Shown here in pieces: positions 7,138 through 14,564 of a stretch of 18,344 nucleotides of DNA. The notes under the pieces were generated by a model, which ran no database searches, was not told where the DNA came from, and saw nothing but the letters and a program-made list of their open reading frames with translations. This DNA comes from Oscillospiraceae bacterium. Lineage in GTDB: Bacteria > Bacillota > Clostridia > Oscillospirales > Oscillospiraceae. Each line of letters begins with the position of its first letter. Position 1 is the first letter of the stretch. The translations under genes and the position numbers were made by a program. The stretch is taken from assembly GCA_016293865.1 (NCBI GenBank), contig JAEDDG010000037.1:1-18344 (forward strand). Direction: 5' to 3'.

Positions 7138-8298
7138 TTACAGCTCATTAAGGATTCTGTTCTTTTCGGCACAGAATTCCTCATCGGACAAAACGCCTGT
7201 ATCATGCATAATCTTTAGTTTTTTCATTCTCTGCGCGAACTGCTCCATACATGGTCTTTCTTCACCTACGGTCTCTGTACTGTCTCCGCCAGACTCCTTT
7301 ATAGTTTTCAGGTTTTCATCGCTGCTGTATTGACTCAGAACTCTATCTTTTTCCAGTTCCAATGCGATGTCATGCCTTTTTTCCGGCAAATACGTCTGAA
7401 GAAAATTAAACATATCTGCCGGCAATTCAATATCCATAAATTGTGCCTTTGCATCTGAATAGTAGTTTAAAATCACGGATCTGTCGTCAATTTTATGTAT
7501 TTCAGATGAAAAATTTATATAATTGTCCGGAAATTTCACTTCAGCAGGCTGATACGACCACAGTGCGCCTGTCGCCATTCCCATCGAACCAAATAATAAT
7601 CCTCCGATGGTGCTCTGCATTTTAGAAACTGTCGGTCCAACATAGCTTCCACCGAAATTCAAATACTGGGCATTCAAATCCGTAGTATAGTGAATATGCC
7701 CTGCCCGCTCATAATAGTGTATCTTTTCATACGGGACGCAGGCATTGCTTTCATTCAGCGTATTGCCATCGATATTCAAAAAATTGAGATTTCTGGATTT
7801 ATCAATATAAATACCGGAAAATCGGAGGCCTTCGTTCTGCAGTTCATAATATGGATTACCGTCATTTTTGATATGAAAATTAATACAGGAAAAGAAGAAT
7901 TCTCTTTTTTTGGCTTTCTCCGCTTCTTCCTGTCTCAGCTTTTCTTTTTTTGCCTCAAACAGTTTTACAATTAATATCTCAGCTTCATCCATTCCATCCA
8001 AATTCATCAGCACAACCTGAAGCGGCGCGTTACGGTCAATAGCGTTCGCACTGTAATATTCAATAACCAGACATTTCTGTCCCTCAATGTCTGTTGTGTA
8101 TATTTTCTCAACATCACCGTACAGAATATTAAAATGCGTTTCTGCAAGCTTCTTGTCATAATATTCCAGACCGACGCCTTGTATTCTCTCTCCTGATACA
8201 TGCAATACGAGATTATTCTTTTTGGCCAGCAGGCTTTTTTTATATTCCCCATAAAATGTCCTCTGCGTTTTCTGAATGCTGCTTTCCATCCATTCCAT
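7138..8298 (-). CDS. Hypothetical protein with C-terminal SHOCT-like domain
   Basis: I do not recognise this 386-aa protein as a named family. The last 35 or so residues (FAQRMKKLKIMHDTGVLSDE, then EFCAEKNRIL) match a SHOCT domain, a short oligomerisation-type helix pair. Residues about 25-110 and 150-315 look like two beta-rich modules, possibly PH/GRAM-like: short strands ending in a helix such as MDEAEILIVKLFEAKK. They are joined by a charged helix (KEKLRQEEAEKAKKREF). The second module is interrupted by a glycine-rich stretch (STIGGLLFGSMGMATGALWS) that could insert in or lie on a membrane. No signal peptide is seen. Base composition is clearly lower in GC than both neighbours (21 of 60 bases at 7741-7800), suggesting gain by transfer. 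The ATG at 8298 has only a modest AGAAGG before it, while a stronger site lies at 8350-8344. It follows mnmG in the same direction with no clear terminator between. Confidence 0.8.
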   Translation of the reverse strand: MEWMESSIQKTQRTFYGEYKKSLLAKKNNLVLHVSGERIQGVGLEYYDKKLAETHFNILYGDVEKIYTTDIEGQKCLVIEYYSANAIDRNAPLQVVLMNLDGMDEAEILIVKLFEAKKEKLRQEEAEKAKKREFFFSCINFHIKNDGNPYYELQNEGLRFSGIYIDKSRNLNFLNIDGNTLNESNACVPYEKIHYYERAGHIHYTTDLNAQYLNFGGSYVGPTVSKMQSTIGGLLFGSMGMATGALWSYQPAEVKFPDNYINFSSEIHKIDDRSVILNYYSDAKAQFMDIELPADMFNFLQTYLPEKRHDIALELEKDRVLSQYSSDENLKTIKESGGDSTETVGEERPCMEQFAQRMKKLKIMHDTGVLSDEEFCAEKNRILNEL

Positions 8299-8343
8299 AC
8301 AGTTGCCTTCTTCAGTGCTGTTTTGCAGACAGAACTGAATTTT

Positions 8344-8350
8344 CCTCCTT
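8344..8350 (-). promoter_or_regulatory. Strong Shine-Dalgarno with no normal start codon behind it
   Basis: AAGGAGG on the minus strand is the best ribosome binding site near the orphan gene, yet the first ATG in frame (8298) is 45 bases further on. The reading frame is open between them, and the only in-frame candidate close by is an ATT at 8340-8338, 3 bases after the site, which is unusually tight. The true start may be non-canonical, or the original start may have been lost. Confidence 0.4.
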
Positions 8351-8408
8351 TCTGATACGTTATTTCTCCATCATTTCTCTTTAGATCCTGCACTTCCATG
8401 CATGTTTC

Positions 8409-10292
8409 TTACTGCCCGTCTTTGGCTTTTGGCCGCTCCAGCCAGATCATCAGCGCCGCAATGTCCGCCGGGGAAACGCCGGATATGCGCGCCGCCTGAC
8501 CGATGTTTCCGGGACGGATTCTGTCCAGCTTCTGCCGCGCCTCCAGCCGAAGCCCCTGGATGCCGGCATAATCCGTGTCCGGCGGCAGCGCCCGCGCCTC
8601 CAGCCTGCGGAACTGCTCCACCTGCTTCAGCTGCTTTTCAATGTAGCCGGCGTATTTCAGGCAGATCTCCACCTCCCGGCAGACGGCCACGGGCAGCGCC
8701 GGACGGCCGGGATCAAAAGGTGCCAGACTGTCATAATCCAGCTGCGGCCGGCGTACCAGCGCAGCCAGCGAGATGCCGGACTGCGGTGCCGCGGTCCTCC
8801 GGGCCTCCAGCAGCGCGCACAGCTCCGCAGTCGGCGGAACAAATGTATTCTCCAGGCGCTGCATTTCCGCATCCACCTGCGCATATTTTTCCTGCACCCG
8901 GGCATACTGTGCCTCGCTCACCAGGCCAATCCGACGGCCCACAGCGCTCAGGCGCCGGTCGGCGTTGTCCTGACGAAGCAGCAGCCTGTATTCCGTGCGC
9001 GAGGTCATCATCCGGTAGGGCTCGTTGGTGCCCTTGGTCACCAGATCGTCCACCAGCGTGCCGATATACGAACTTGCGCGGTCCAGAATCATGGGTTCCT
9101 CTCCCCTGATTTTCAGCGCGGCGTTGACGCCGGCCACAAACCCCTGGGCCGCCGCCTCCTCATAGCCGGACGAGCCGTTGAACTGTCCGGCGCCGTAAAG
9201 GCCCCGGATGGGCTTTGTCTCCAGCGTCGGCAGCAGCTGCGTGGGATCCACGCAGTCATACTCGATGGCATAGGCGCAGCGGGTCATCTCCGCATGCTCC
9301 AGCCCGGCAATCGTGTGCAGCATTTCCACCTGCACTTCTTCCGGGAGCGAGGATGAGAAGCCCTGGATATACAGTTCCTCCGTCTCCAGTCCCATGGGTT
9401 CCACAAACAGCTGGTGCCGGGGCTTGTCGGCAAAGCGGACCACCTTGTCCTCAATGGACGGACAGTAGCGCGGCCCGACGCCTTCAATCACGCCGGAAAA
9501 CAACGGCGAGCGGTGCAGGTTTGCCCGGATCACCGCGTGGGTTCTTTCGTTTGTATAGGTCAGATAGCAAACGGCCCGGTTCTCCGGCGGATGTGCGGTG
9601 GAAAAGGAAAACGGCTCCGCGTCCGCATCTCCGGGCTGCAGCTCCATTTTGGAAAAATCCACAGTCCTGCGGTTGACCCGGGGCGGCGTTCCGGTTTTGA
9701 ACCGGCGCATATCCAGGCCAAGGCCCCGGAGCTGGTCGCCCAGCGGCACCGCGGCAAACATGCCGTCCGGCCCGCCCTGCCGGGTCACATCGCCCACAAT
9801 GGTCCGGCCGGCCAGATAGGTGCCTGTACAGAGAATCGCTGCCCGGCAGCGGTAAACCGCGCCCGTATGGGTCTGCACAAAGGCCACATGGCCGTCCTCC
9901 ACGCCGATGCGCACAATCTCCGCCTGCTTGACGCGCAGATTTTCACACGTCTCCAGCGTATGCTTCATGATTTTCTGATATTCCCGCCGGTCCGCCTGGG
10001 CGCGCAGGGAGTGAACGGCCGGTCCCTTTCCGCGGTTCAGCATTCTGTACTGAATGCAGGCCCTGTCCGCCGCCTTTCCCATTTCGCCGCCCAGCGCATC
10101 CAGTTCCCGGACCAGATGTCCCTTGCCCGTGCCGCCGATGGCCGGATTGCAGGGCATATTGCCCACGGCGTCCAGATTGATTGTAAAGCAGACGGTGTCC
10201 ATTCCCATACGCGCGGCGGCCAGCGCCGCCTCAATTCCCGCATGGCCGGCGCCGATCACCGCAACATCGCATGTGCCAGCGAAATACTCCAC
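8409..10292 (-). CDS. mnmG: tRNA uridine-5-carboxymethylaminomethyl(34) synthesis enzyme MnmG (GidA)
   Basis: MnmG, with the GTPase MnmE, installs the carboxymethylaminomethyl (or aminomethyl) group on wobble U34 of certain tRNAs, using FAD and methylenetetrahydrofolate. The 627-aa product has the FAD-binding start VAVIGAGHAGIE (about 10-21), the signature CNPAIGGTGKGHLVRE, FKTGTPPRVNRRT, and the second signature YIGTLVDDLVTKGTNEPYRM. It ends with the helical GidA-associated domain (KYAGYIEKQLKQVEQF and RISGVSPADIAALM) that contacts MnmE and tRNA. The frame is open to a GTG at 10322, but the GTG at 10292 is chosen: a GGAGGGG site lies 8-10 bases upstream of it and the resulting length equals that of known MnmG proteins. 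No rsmG or mnmE lies next to it here, unlike in many Firmicutes; the orphan SHOCT gene follows instead. Confidence 0.98.
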   Translation of the reverse strand: MEYFAGTCDVAVIGAGHAGIEAALAAARMGMDTVCFTINLDAVGNMPCNPAIGGTGKGHLVRELDALGGEMGKAADRACIQYRMLNRGKGPAVHSLRAQADRREYQKIMKHTLETCENLRVKQAEIVRIGVEDGHVAFVQTHTGAVYRCRAAILCTGTYLAGRTIVGDVTRQGGPDGMFAAVPLGDQLRGLGLDMRRFKTGTPPRVNRRTVDFSKMELQPGDADAEPFSFSTAHPPENRAVCYLTYTNERTHAVIRANLHRSPLFSGVIEGVGPRYCPSIEDKVVRFADKPRHQLFVEPMGLETEELYIQGFSSSLPEEVQVEMLHTIAGLEHAEMTRCAYAIEYDCVDPTQLLPTLETKPIRGLYGAGQFNGSSGYEEAAAQGFVAGVNAALKIRGEEPMILDRASSYIGTLVDDLVTKGTNEPYRMMTSRTEYRLLLRQDNADRRLSAVGRRIGLVSEAQYARVQEKYAQVDAEMQRLENTFVPPTAELCALLEARRTAAPQSGISLAALVRRPQLDYDSLAPFDPGRPALPVAVCREVEICLKYAGYIEKQLKQVEQFRRLEARALPPDTDYAGIQGLRLEARQKLDRIRPGNIGQAARISGVSPADIAALMIWLERPKAKDGQ

Positions 10293-10330
10293 GTGCCGTT
10301 CCCCTCCGGTTTCAGATTTCACAGCAGTTT

Positions 10331-10359
10331 ATTTTAATCCATCCATGCCTGAAATACAA
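10331..10359 (-). promoter_or_regulatory. Putative mnmG promoter
   Basis: On the minus strand TTGTAT (10359-10354), a 17 bp spacer and TAAAAT (10336-10331) lie about 40 bases before the GTG start. It is back to back with the riboswitch promoter on the other strand. Confidence 0.45.
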
Positions 10360-10421
10360 GAAAAAGCGTCGGCAATCCGGAATGTTTTTTGCATAAAAAC
10401 TGAAAAAAGCGAAATTAACTG

Positions 10422-10449
10422 TTGACAAATGTCCCCTCAAACATATAAT
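10422..10449 (+). promoter_or_regulatory. Consensus promoter driving the lysine riboswitch
   Basis: TTGACA (10422-10427) and TATAAT (10444-10449) both match the sigma-A consensus exactly, with a 16 bp spacer. Transcription would start near 10456, just before the first riboswitch helix. A strong constitutive promoter is what an attenuation-controlled gene needs. Confidence 0.85.
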
Positions 10450-10462
10450 GGAATTATTCTAA

Positions 10463-10602
10463 TGATAGAGGCGCGTTTGACAAGAGTATCTCCCGGACAT
10501 GCGGCAGGCGCCGCGGGAGAGAAAGGGGATAACGCCGAGGCGCCGGAGCGCCGCCTGAAGCTCCGGAAGCCGGGACGCGGGAAAACATTCCGCGGACTGT
10601 CA
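10463..10602 (+). promoter_or_regulatory. Lysine riboswitch (L-box) aptamer
   Basis: The conserved lysine aptamer blocks appear in order: GATAGAGGCGCG (10464-10475), CAAGAGTAT (10481-10489), a variable GC-rich helix, GAAAGGGGA (10520-10528), CGCCGAGGCGCC, further GC-rich helices and the closing GGACTGTCA. The outer P1 helix is TGATAG (10463-10468) with CTGTCA (10597-10602), including one G-U pair. The match to the B. subtilis lysC leader core (AGAGGTGCG, CAAGAGTA, GAAAGGGGA, CTGTCA) is strong. Lysine binding stabilises P1 and turns the downstream gene off. It belongs to the transporter gene at 10708, about 250 bases after the promoter. The 415-base gap between mnmG and this gene is fully explained by the two promoters, the aptamer and the terminator. 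Confidence 0.93.
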
Positions 10603-10657
10603 CATGATGTGGAGAGCTGTCATTGACTGATACATATCCGTTTTACGGGTCTGATAC

Positions 10658-10694
10658 GTCATGGCTGCCCGCCCGCAGCCATGACTATTTTTTT
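10658..10694 (+). terminator. Regulated terminator of the lysine riboswitch
   Basis: An 11-bp perfect stem (GTCATGGCTGC / GCAGCCATGAC, loop CCGCCC) is followed by TATTTTTTT, a textbook intrinsic terminator, and directly by the GGGAGG ribosome binding site of the transporter. Its 5' arm can instead pair with CATGATGT at 10603-10610 just after P1, giving a candidate antiterminator. So the switch most likely acts on transcription. Confidence 0.9.
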
Positions 10695-10707
10695 GGGAGG
10701 AAGAAAA

Positions 10708-12330
10708 ATGTTCAATCTGAGAAACAGGAAGGCCGTCGTGCTGGTCCTGTTCGTCCTGCTGGTCTGCTTCATGCTGGGCGCAACTGCGCTGGCAGCAGGC
10801 GAGGCCGACGCGCCGTATGAAAGCAATATGTACGGCAGCTTCTGGTCTCTGGTCCCGCCGATCATCGCCATCGTTCTGGCGCTGATCACCAAAGAGGTTT
10901 ACTCGTCCCTGTTCATCGGCATTCTGGCCGGCGCGCTGTTTTACGCCAATTTCCAGCCGGTTATGGCCATCAACACCCTGATGAACGAGGGCCTGATCGC
11001 CTCTGTTTCCGACGGCTGGAACGCCGGTATCTTCGTGTTCCTGGTCCTGCTGGGCATCATGGTCGCCCTGATCAACAAGGCCGGCGGTTCTGCCGCATTC
11101 GGCCGCTGGGCTGAAACCCATATCAAGACCCGCGTGGGCGCCATGCTGGCCACGTTCCTGCTGGGCGTTCTGATTTTCATTGACGACTACTTCAACTGCC
11201 TGACGGTCGGCAGCGTTATGCGGCCCGTAACGGACGGCCACAAGATTTCCCGCGCAAAGCTGGCTTATCTGATCGACGCGACCGCCGCTCCCGTATGTAT
11301 GATTGCTCCCATCTCCTCCTGGGCCGCCGCTGTGTCCGGCATGGTGGAAGGTGAGGACGGCATTGCCCTTTTTGTCAAGGCGATTCCCTACAACTTCTAT
11401 TCCCTTCTGACCTTTGTCTTCATCATCGCGCTCGCGCTGATGAAGTTTGATTACGGCCCCATGCGCCTGCATGAGATGAATGCTCAGCTCAACGGCGATC
11501 TGTTCACCTCCGGCGAACAGAAAGAGGATGAGGACGCTGCCTCTTATTCCCCGAAAGGCCGCGTGATCGATCTGATCCTGCCGATTCTGATGCTTGTTGC
11601 CTTCTGCATCATCGGCATGATCTATGTCGGCGGCTTCTTTGACGGCGTGCCCTTCATCGACGCTTTCGGCGGCACGGACGCCTCCGTGGGCCTGCCCTGG
11701 GGCGCCATCATCGCGCTGGTGCTGACGGTGATCTACCTGATCTGCCGCCGCACGCTGACCTTTAAGGAAGCCATGAGCTGCATCACCAAGGGCTTCGTCG
11801 CCATGGTGCCCGCGCTGCTGATCCTCACGCTGGCCCTGAGTCTGAAGAACATGACCGGCCTTCTGGGCGCGTCCGACTACGTCTACGACGTGATGTTCAA
11901 CGCGGCACCCGGCCTTGCAAACTTCCTGCCCGCCATCTTCTTCATCGTGGCCGTGTTCATCGCCTTCTCCACCGGCACCAGCTGGGGTACCTTCGGCATC
12001 CTGATCCCCATCGTAACCTACGTCATGGCCGCAACCCCCGAACTGATGATCATCGGCATCTCCGCCTGCCTGGCCGGCGCTGTCTGCGGCGACCACATCA
12101 GCCCCATCTCCGACACCACCATCATGTCCTCCGCAGGCGCACAGTGCGACCACGTGAACCACGTGTCCACGCAGATCCCGTACGCGCTGACTGTGGCGGC
12201 CGTCAGCTTCGTGGGCTACATCATCTGCGCTTTCGTCCAGACGATCTGGATCGTCCTGCCCATCACGATTGCCCTGCTGCTGTGCGTCCTCTTCATTCTG
12301 CGTGCAGCTCAGAACAAAAAGAGCGCATAA
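10708..12330 (+). CDS. NhaC-superfamily transporter under lysine riboswitch control (probable lysine permease, LysW-like)
   Basis: The 540-aa polytopic membrane protein belongs to the NhaC/ion-transporter superfamily. Marks include SLVPPIIAIVLALITKEVYS, GVLIFIDDYFNCLTVGSVMR with its paired acidic residues in a membrane segment, CMIAPISSWAAA, FSTGTSWGTFGILIPI and GDHISPISDTTIMSSAGAQC. By sequence alone such proteins are named Na+/H+ antiporters. The lysine riboswitch directly upstream argues that this one imports lysine; comparative studies of the L-box regulon proposed NhaC-type LysW proteins as lysine transporters. The N-terminus (MFNLRNRKAVVLVLFVLLVC, then FMLGATALAAGEA) resembles a signal peptide or an extra membrane segment. 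The ATG at 10708 has GGGAGG 7 bases upstream; an earlier in-frame ATG at 10681 lies inside the terminator stem and is rejected. It is monocistronic between its riboswitch and a terminator. Confidence 0.93.
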   Translation: MFNLRNRKAVVLVLFVLLVCFMLGATALAAGEADAPYESNMYGSFWSLVPPIIAIVLALITKEVYSSLFIGILAGALFYANFQPVMAINTLMNEGLIASVSDGWNAGIFVFLVLLGIMVALINKAGGSAAFGRWAETHIKTRVGAMLATFLLGVLIFIDDYFNCLTVGSVMRPVTDGHKISRAKLAYLIDATAAPVCMIAPISSWAAAVSGMVEGEDGIALFVKAIPYNFYSLLTFVFIIALALMKFDYGPMRLHEMNAQLNGDLFTSGEQKEDEDAASYSPKGRVIDLILPILMLVAFCIIGMIYVGGFFDGVPFIDAFGGTDASVGLPWGAIIALVLTVIYLICRRTLTFKEAMSCITKGFVAMVPALLILTLALSLKNMTGLLGASDYVYDVMFNAAPGLANFLPAIFFIVAVFIAFSTGTSWGTFGILIPIVTYVMAATPELMIIGISACLAGAVCGDHISPISDTTIMSSAGAQCDHVNHVSTQIPYALTVAAVSFVGYIICAFVQTIWIVLPITIALLLCVLFILRAAQNKKSA

Positions 12331-12349
12331 GCTTTCCGATCACCTGCAG

Positions 12350-12381
12350 AAACGGCGGCAGAAAATCTGCCGCCGTTTTTT
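12350..12381 (+). terminator. Terminator after the NhaC-type gene
   Basis: A perfect 13-bp stem (AAACGGCGGCAGA / TCTGCCGCCGTTT) with an AAA loop is followed by further T residues, to a run of six. It lies 20 bases after the stop codon. Confidence 0.9.
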
Positions 12382-12418
12382 CTGCGCCGGTTTTCGCCCG
12401 GCAGGCGCATTTTTTTCA

Positions 12419-12447
12419 TTGACATCCCCCGCCGCCGGTGGTACTGT
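12419..12447 (+). promoter_or_regulatory. Putative promoter of the EamA transporter gene
   Basis: TTGACA (12419-12424), a 17 bp spacer and TACTGT (12442-12447) lie between the upstream terminator and the ATG at 12480. The -35 is perfect; the -10 is weak. Confidence 0.55.
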
Positions 12448-12479
12448 GTGTCAAGATTCGTTCCGAAGGAGAACACATC

Positions 12480-13373
12480 ATGAAAAAAGAGTACTTTTTC
12501 GCCGCGGTGTCCATCATCTGCTGGGGCTCCACCGCTGCCGTCACCAAGCTGCTTCTGGGCGCCAGCAGCAGCATGCAGATTCTGTTTTACAGCTCGTTTC
12601 TGGCGACCGCCGCGCTTTTCATCTTCAACGCCGCCGGCAAACGTCTGCACGCCCTGCGCGCTTACCGGGGCCGGGATTACGCGCGTCTGATCCCGCTGGG
12701 GCTGCTTGGGCTTTTTGTCTACAACCTGCTCCTTTACACGGGCATTGACCGGATGCTCGCACAGGACGCGTTTATCCTGAATTACCTCTGGCCGATTATG
12801 ACGGTCGTGTTCTCCTGCATCGTTCTGAAGGAAAAAATGACCGGCCGCACAGTCATTGCGCTGATCATCTCCTTCGTCGGCGTGGCTGTGGTCCTGACCA
12901 AGGGCGACATCGCCTCGCTGGGCATGTCGGACGCGCTCGGCGTTGCCTGTTCCCTGGCCGCCGCCGTCTGCTACGGACTGTTTTCCGCGCTCAACAAGCG
13001 TGAGTCCGGCGATCCCTTTGTCAATATGATGCTGTATTATGCCGCCAGCACTGTCGTTTCCGGCGTCTATCTGGCCGCCGCCGGCGAGCTGACGCTTCCG
13101 GAAGCCGGCCAGCTGCCCGGCCTTCTCTGGATCGGCATTTTCGTCCATGCGCTGGGCTACTCCTGCTGGGCCAACGCCCTGAAAATCGGCAACACGGCCC
13201 GGATCTCCAACCTGGCGTTTGTCACGCCGTTTCTGTCTCTGGTATACATCTTTTTCCTGCTGCACGAAAAAATCGGACTGTTCTCCGTGCTGGGCCTTGT
13301 GATCATCATTTTCGGCGTTCTGTTCCAGATGAAAAAAAGTCCCGCGTCCGCCGCTGCCGGGTCATCCCGCTGA
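12480..13373 (+). CDS. EamA/DMT-superfamily transporter
   Basis: The 297-aa protein fits the ten-helix drug/metabolite transporter plan made of two EamA repeats. The first repeat begins FFAAVSIICWGSTAAVTKLL and ends near VGVAVVLTKGD. The second begins ALGVACSLAAAVCYGLFSAL and ends LGLVIIIFGVLFQM. Typical EamA landmarks are the DAFILNYLWPIMTVVFSCIV stretch with LKEKMTGR in the first half and ISNLAFVTPFLSLVYIFFLL with HEKIG in the second. Substrates of such carriers range from amino acids to purines and drugs and cannot be read from the sequence; export is common. The ATG at 12480 has AAGGAG 8 bases upstream; the frame extends to a GTG-type codon at 12438 that overlaps the promoter and is rejected. 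A terminator separates it from the lysine-switched gene upstream, so it is not under that switch. Confidence 0.92.
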   Translation: MKKEYFFAAVSIICWGSTAAVTKLLLGASSSMQILFYSSFLATAALFIFNAAGKRLHALRAYRGRDYARLIPLGLLGLFVYNLLLYTGIDRMLAQDAFILNYLWPIMTVVFSCIVLKEKMTGRTVIALIISFVGVAVVLTKGDIASLGMSDALGVACSLAAAVCYGLFSALNKRESGDPFVNMMLYYAASTVVSGVYLAAAGELTLPEAGQLPGLLWIGIFVHALGYSCWANALKIGNTARISNLAFVTPFLSLVYIFFLLHEKIGLFSVLGLVIIIFGVLFQMKKSPASAAAGSSR

Positions 13374-13408
13374 AAGCGGCGCCGGCGCATGAAAGCTGCG
13401 GCTGTGCA

Positions 13409-13437
13409 TTGCATTTCCACTGCTCCCGGTATAGAAT
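13409..13437 (+). promoter_or_regulatory. Putative promoter of the UROD-family gene
   Basis: TTGCAT (13409-13414), a 17 bp spacer and TAGAAT (13432-13437) lie 37 bases before the ATG at 13474 in the 100-base gap after the EamA gene. No terminator was seen for the EamA gene, so read-through is also possible. Confidence 0.5.
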
Positions 13438-13473
13438 CAGAATACATCATTCCATAATTCGGAGGGTCATGAA

Positions 13474-14556
13474 ATGACAGGCAGAGAACGCTTTCTCGGC
13501 GCGATTGAGCGCACGCCCATTGACCGCATTCCCCGGTACGACGGATTCTGGGAGGAAACACTGAACGAGTACGGCAAAACACCGCAGGAATTGGCACAGG
13601 AGTTTGAATATGACGCCGTCATGTTCGCCCTTGACTCCTCCATGCGTTTTCCCACGCGGCGCATCGACCTGGGCACACAGGAGGAAGGGTGGGACCGCTA
13701 CGGTTTCCACATGAAGCGCAACAAAGGCCGCTCCACGCTGCACTACCTGGACTTTGCCACCGCGGCGCCGGAGGACTGGGAAAAACACCGGCACCGCTTT
13801 ACCGTGGACAAAACCGGCGAGAGCCGTGTGGACACCGACGCTTTTTTCCTGCGCACGTCGCCGGCTCCCTCCTGGCAGGAAGCCGTGGACCGGATCAACG
13901 CCTCCGGCGGCGACAAATTCCGCTTCATCAACTTCTACGGCCCATGGGAGGGCACCTGGCGGCATCACGGTTTTGAAAACACACTGATGGACATGATCTG
14001 TGAGCCGGACATGGTGGAAGACATGTTTGATCTGTACACTGACACGGCACTGGGCGCCCTGGACTACGCGCTTGAGCTGGGCATGCAGGCAGACGCCGTC
14101 TGGCTGGTTGAAGACCTGGGCTCCACCCGCGCGCCGCTGTTTTCCCCGGATCTGTACCGCCGGCTTCTGAAGCCGCGGCACGCCCGGATTATGGACTTCG
14201 CCCACGCCCACGGACTGAAGGTCGTCATGCACAGCTGCGGCGAGGTTTCCGCCTTTATCCCGGATCTGATCGACGTGGGGCTGGACGTCCTCGAGGCGCT
14301 GCAGGCCAACACCACGCTGCATGTCGCCAGGCTCAAGGCGCAGTATGGCAGCCGCCTGAGCTTTATGGGCAACATCAGCGTGCAGAAGATGGCTGAAGGC
14401 GGCGGCGCCATCCGCCGGGAAATGGAAGAGAAAATCATTCCGGCCATGCAGGGCGGCGGATACATCTACCACAGCGACCACAGCATCCCGCCGGAGGTCA
14501 CCTACGATAAGTACTGCGATGTGATGCGCATTCTGGACGAGATCGGAAAATACTGA
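13474..14556 (+). CDS. Uroporphyrinogen-decarboxylase-superfamily protein (not HemE)
   Basis: The 360-aa protein has the overall UROD/methyltransferase (MtaA-like) barrel pattern: MTGRERFLGAIERTPIDRIP at the start, VWLVEDLGSTRAPLFSPDLY, the strand-loop VVMHSCGEVSAFIPDLIDVG (H253 and C255) and SFMGNISVQKMA. True HemE has a PVWMMRQAGR-type N-terminal motif with catalytic arginines; here that place reads PRYDGFWEETLN, so heme synthesis is unlikely, and no hem genes are nearby. The HxC pair matches two zinc ligands of the corrinoid-dependent methyltransferase MtaA/MtbA group, but the usual third cysteine region reads YHSDHSIPP (332-340), so metal binding may differ or be absent. A methyl-transfer or demethylation role is possible but unproven. 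The start at 13474 has GGAGGG 7 bases upstream; an overlapping ATGAAATGA places a two-codon frame across the start. Confidence 0.88.
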   Translation: MTGRERFLGAIERTPIDRIPRYDGFWEETLNEYGKTPQELAQEFEYDAVMFALDSSMRFPTRRIDLGTQEEGWDRYGFHMKRNKGRSTLHYLDFATAAPEDWEKHRHRFTVDKTGESRVDTDAFFLRTSPAPSWQEAVDRINASGGDKFRFINFYGPWEGTWRHHGFENTLMDMICEPDMVEDMFDLYTDTALGALDYALELGMQADAVWLVEDLGSTRAPLFSPDLYRRLLKPRHARIMDFAHAHGLKVVMHSCGEVSAFIPDLIDVGLDVLEALQANTTLHVARLKAQYGSRLSFMGNISVQKMAEGGGAIRREMEEKIIPAMQGGGYIYHSDHSIPPEVTYDKYCDVMRILDEIGKY

Positions 14557-14564
14557 TACGCGCA

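Noticed and set aside
8007..8399. A 130-codon minus-strand frame starting before the orphan gene
   Set aside because: It overlaps the SHOCT gene in another frame, has no ribosome binding site at its ATG and shows no domain. It might be the remnant of a frameshifted N-terminus, but nothing supports that.
10600..12162. A 520-codon minus-strand frame opposite the NhaC-type gene
   Set aside because: Histidine/glutamine/aspartate/glycine-rich shadow of a membrane protein gene; it also crosses the riboswitch and terminator.
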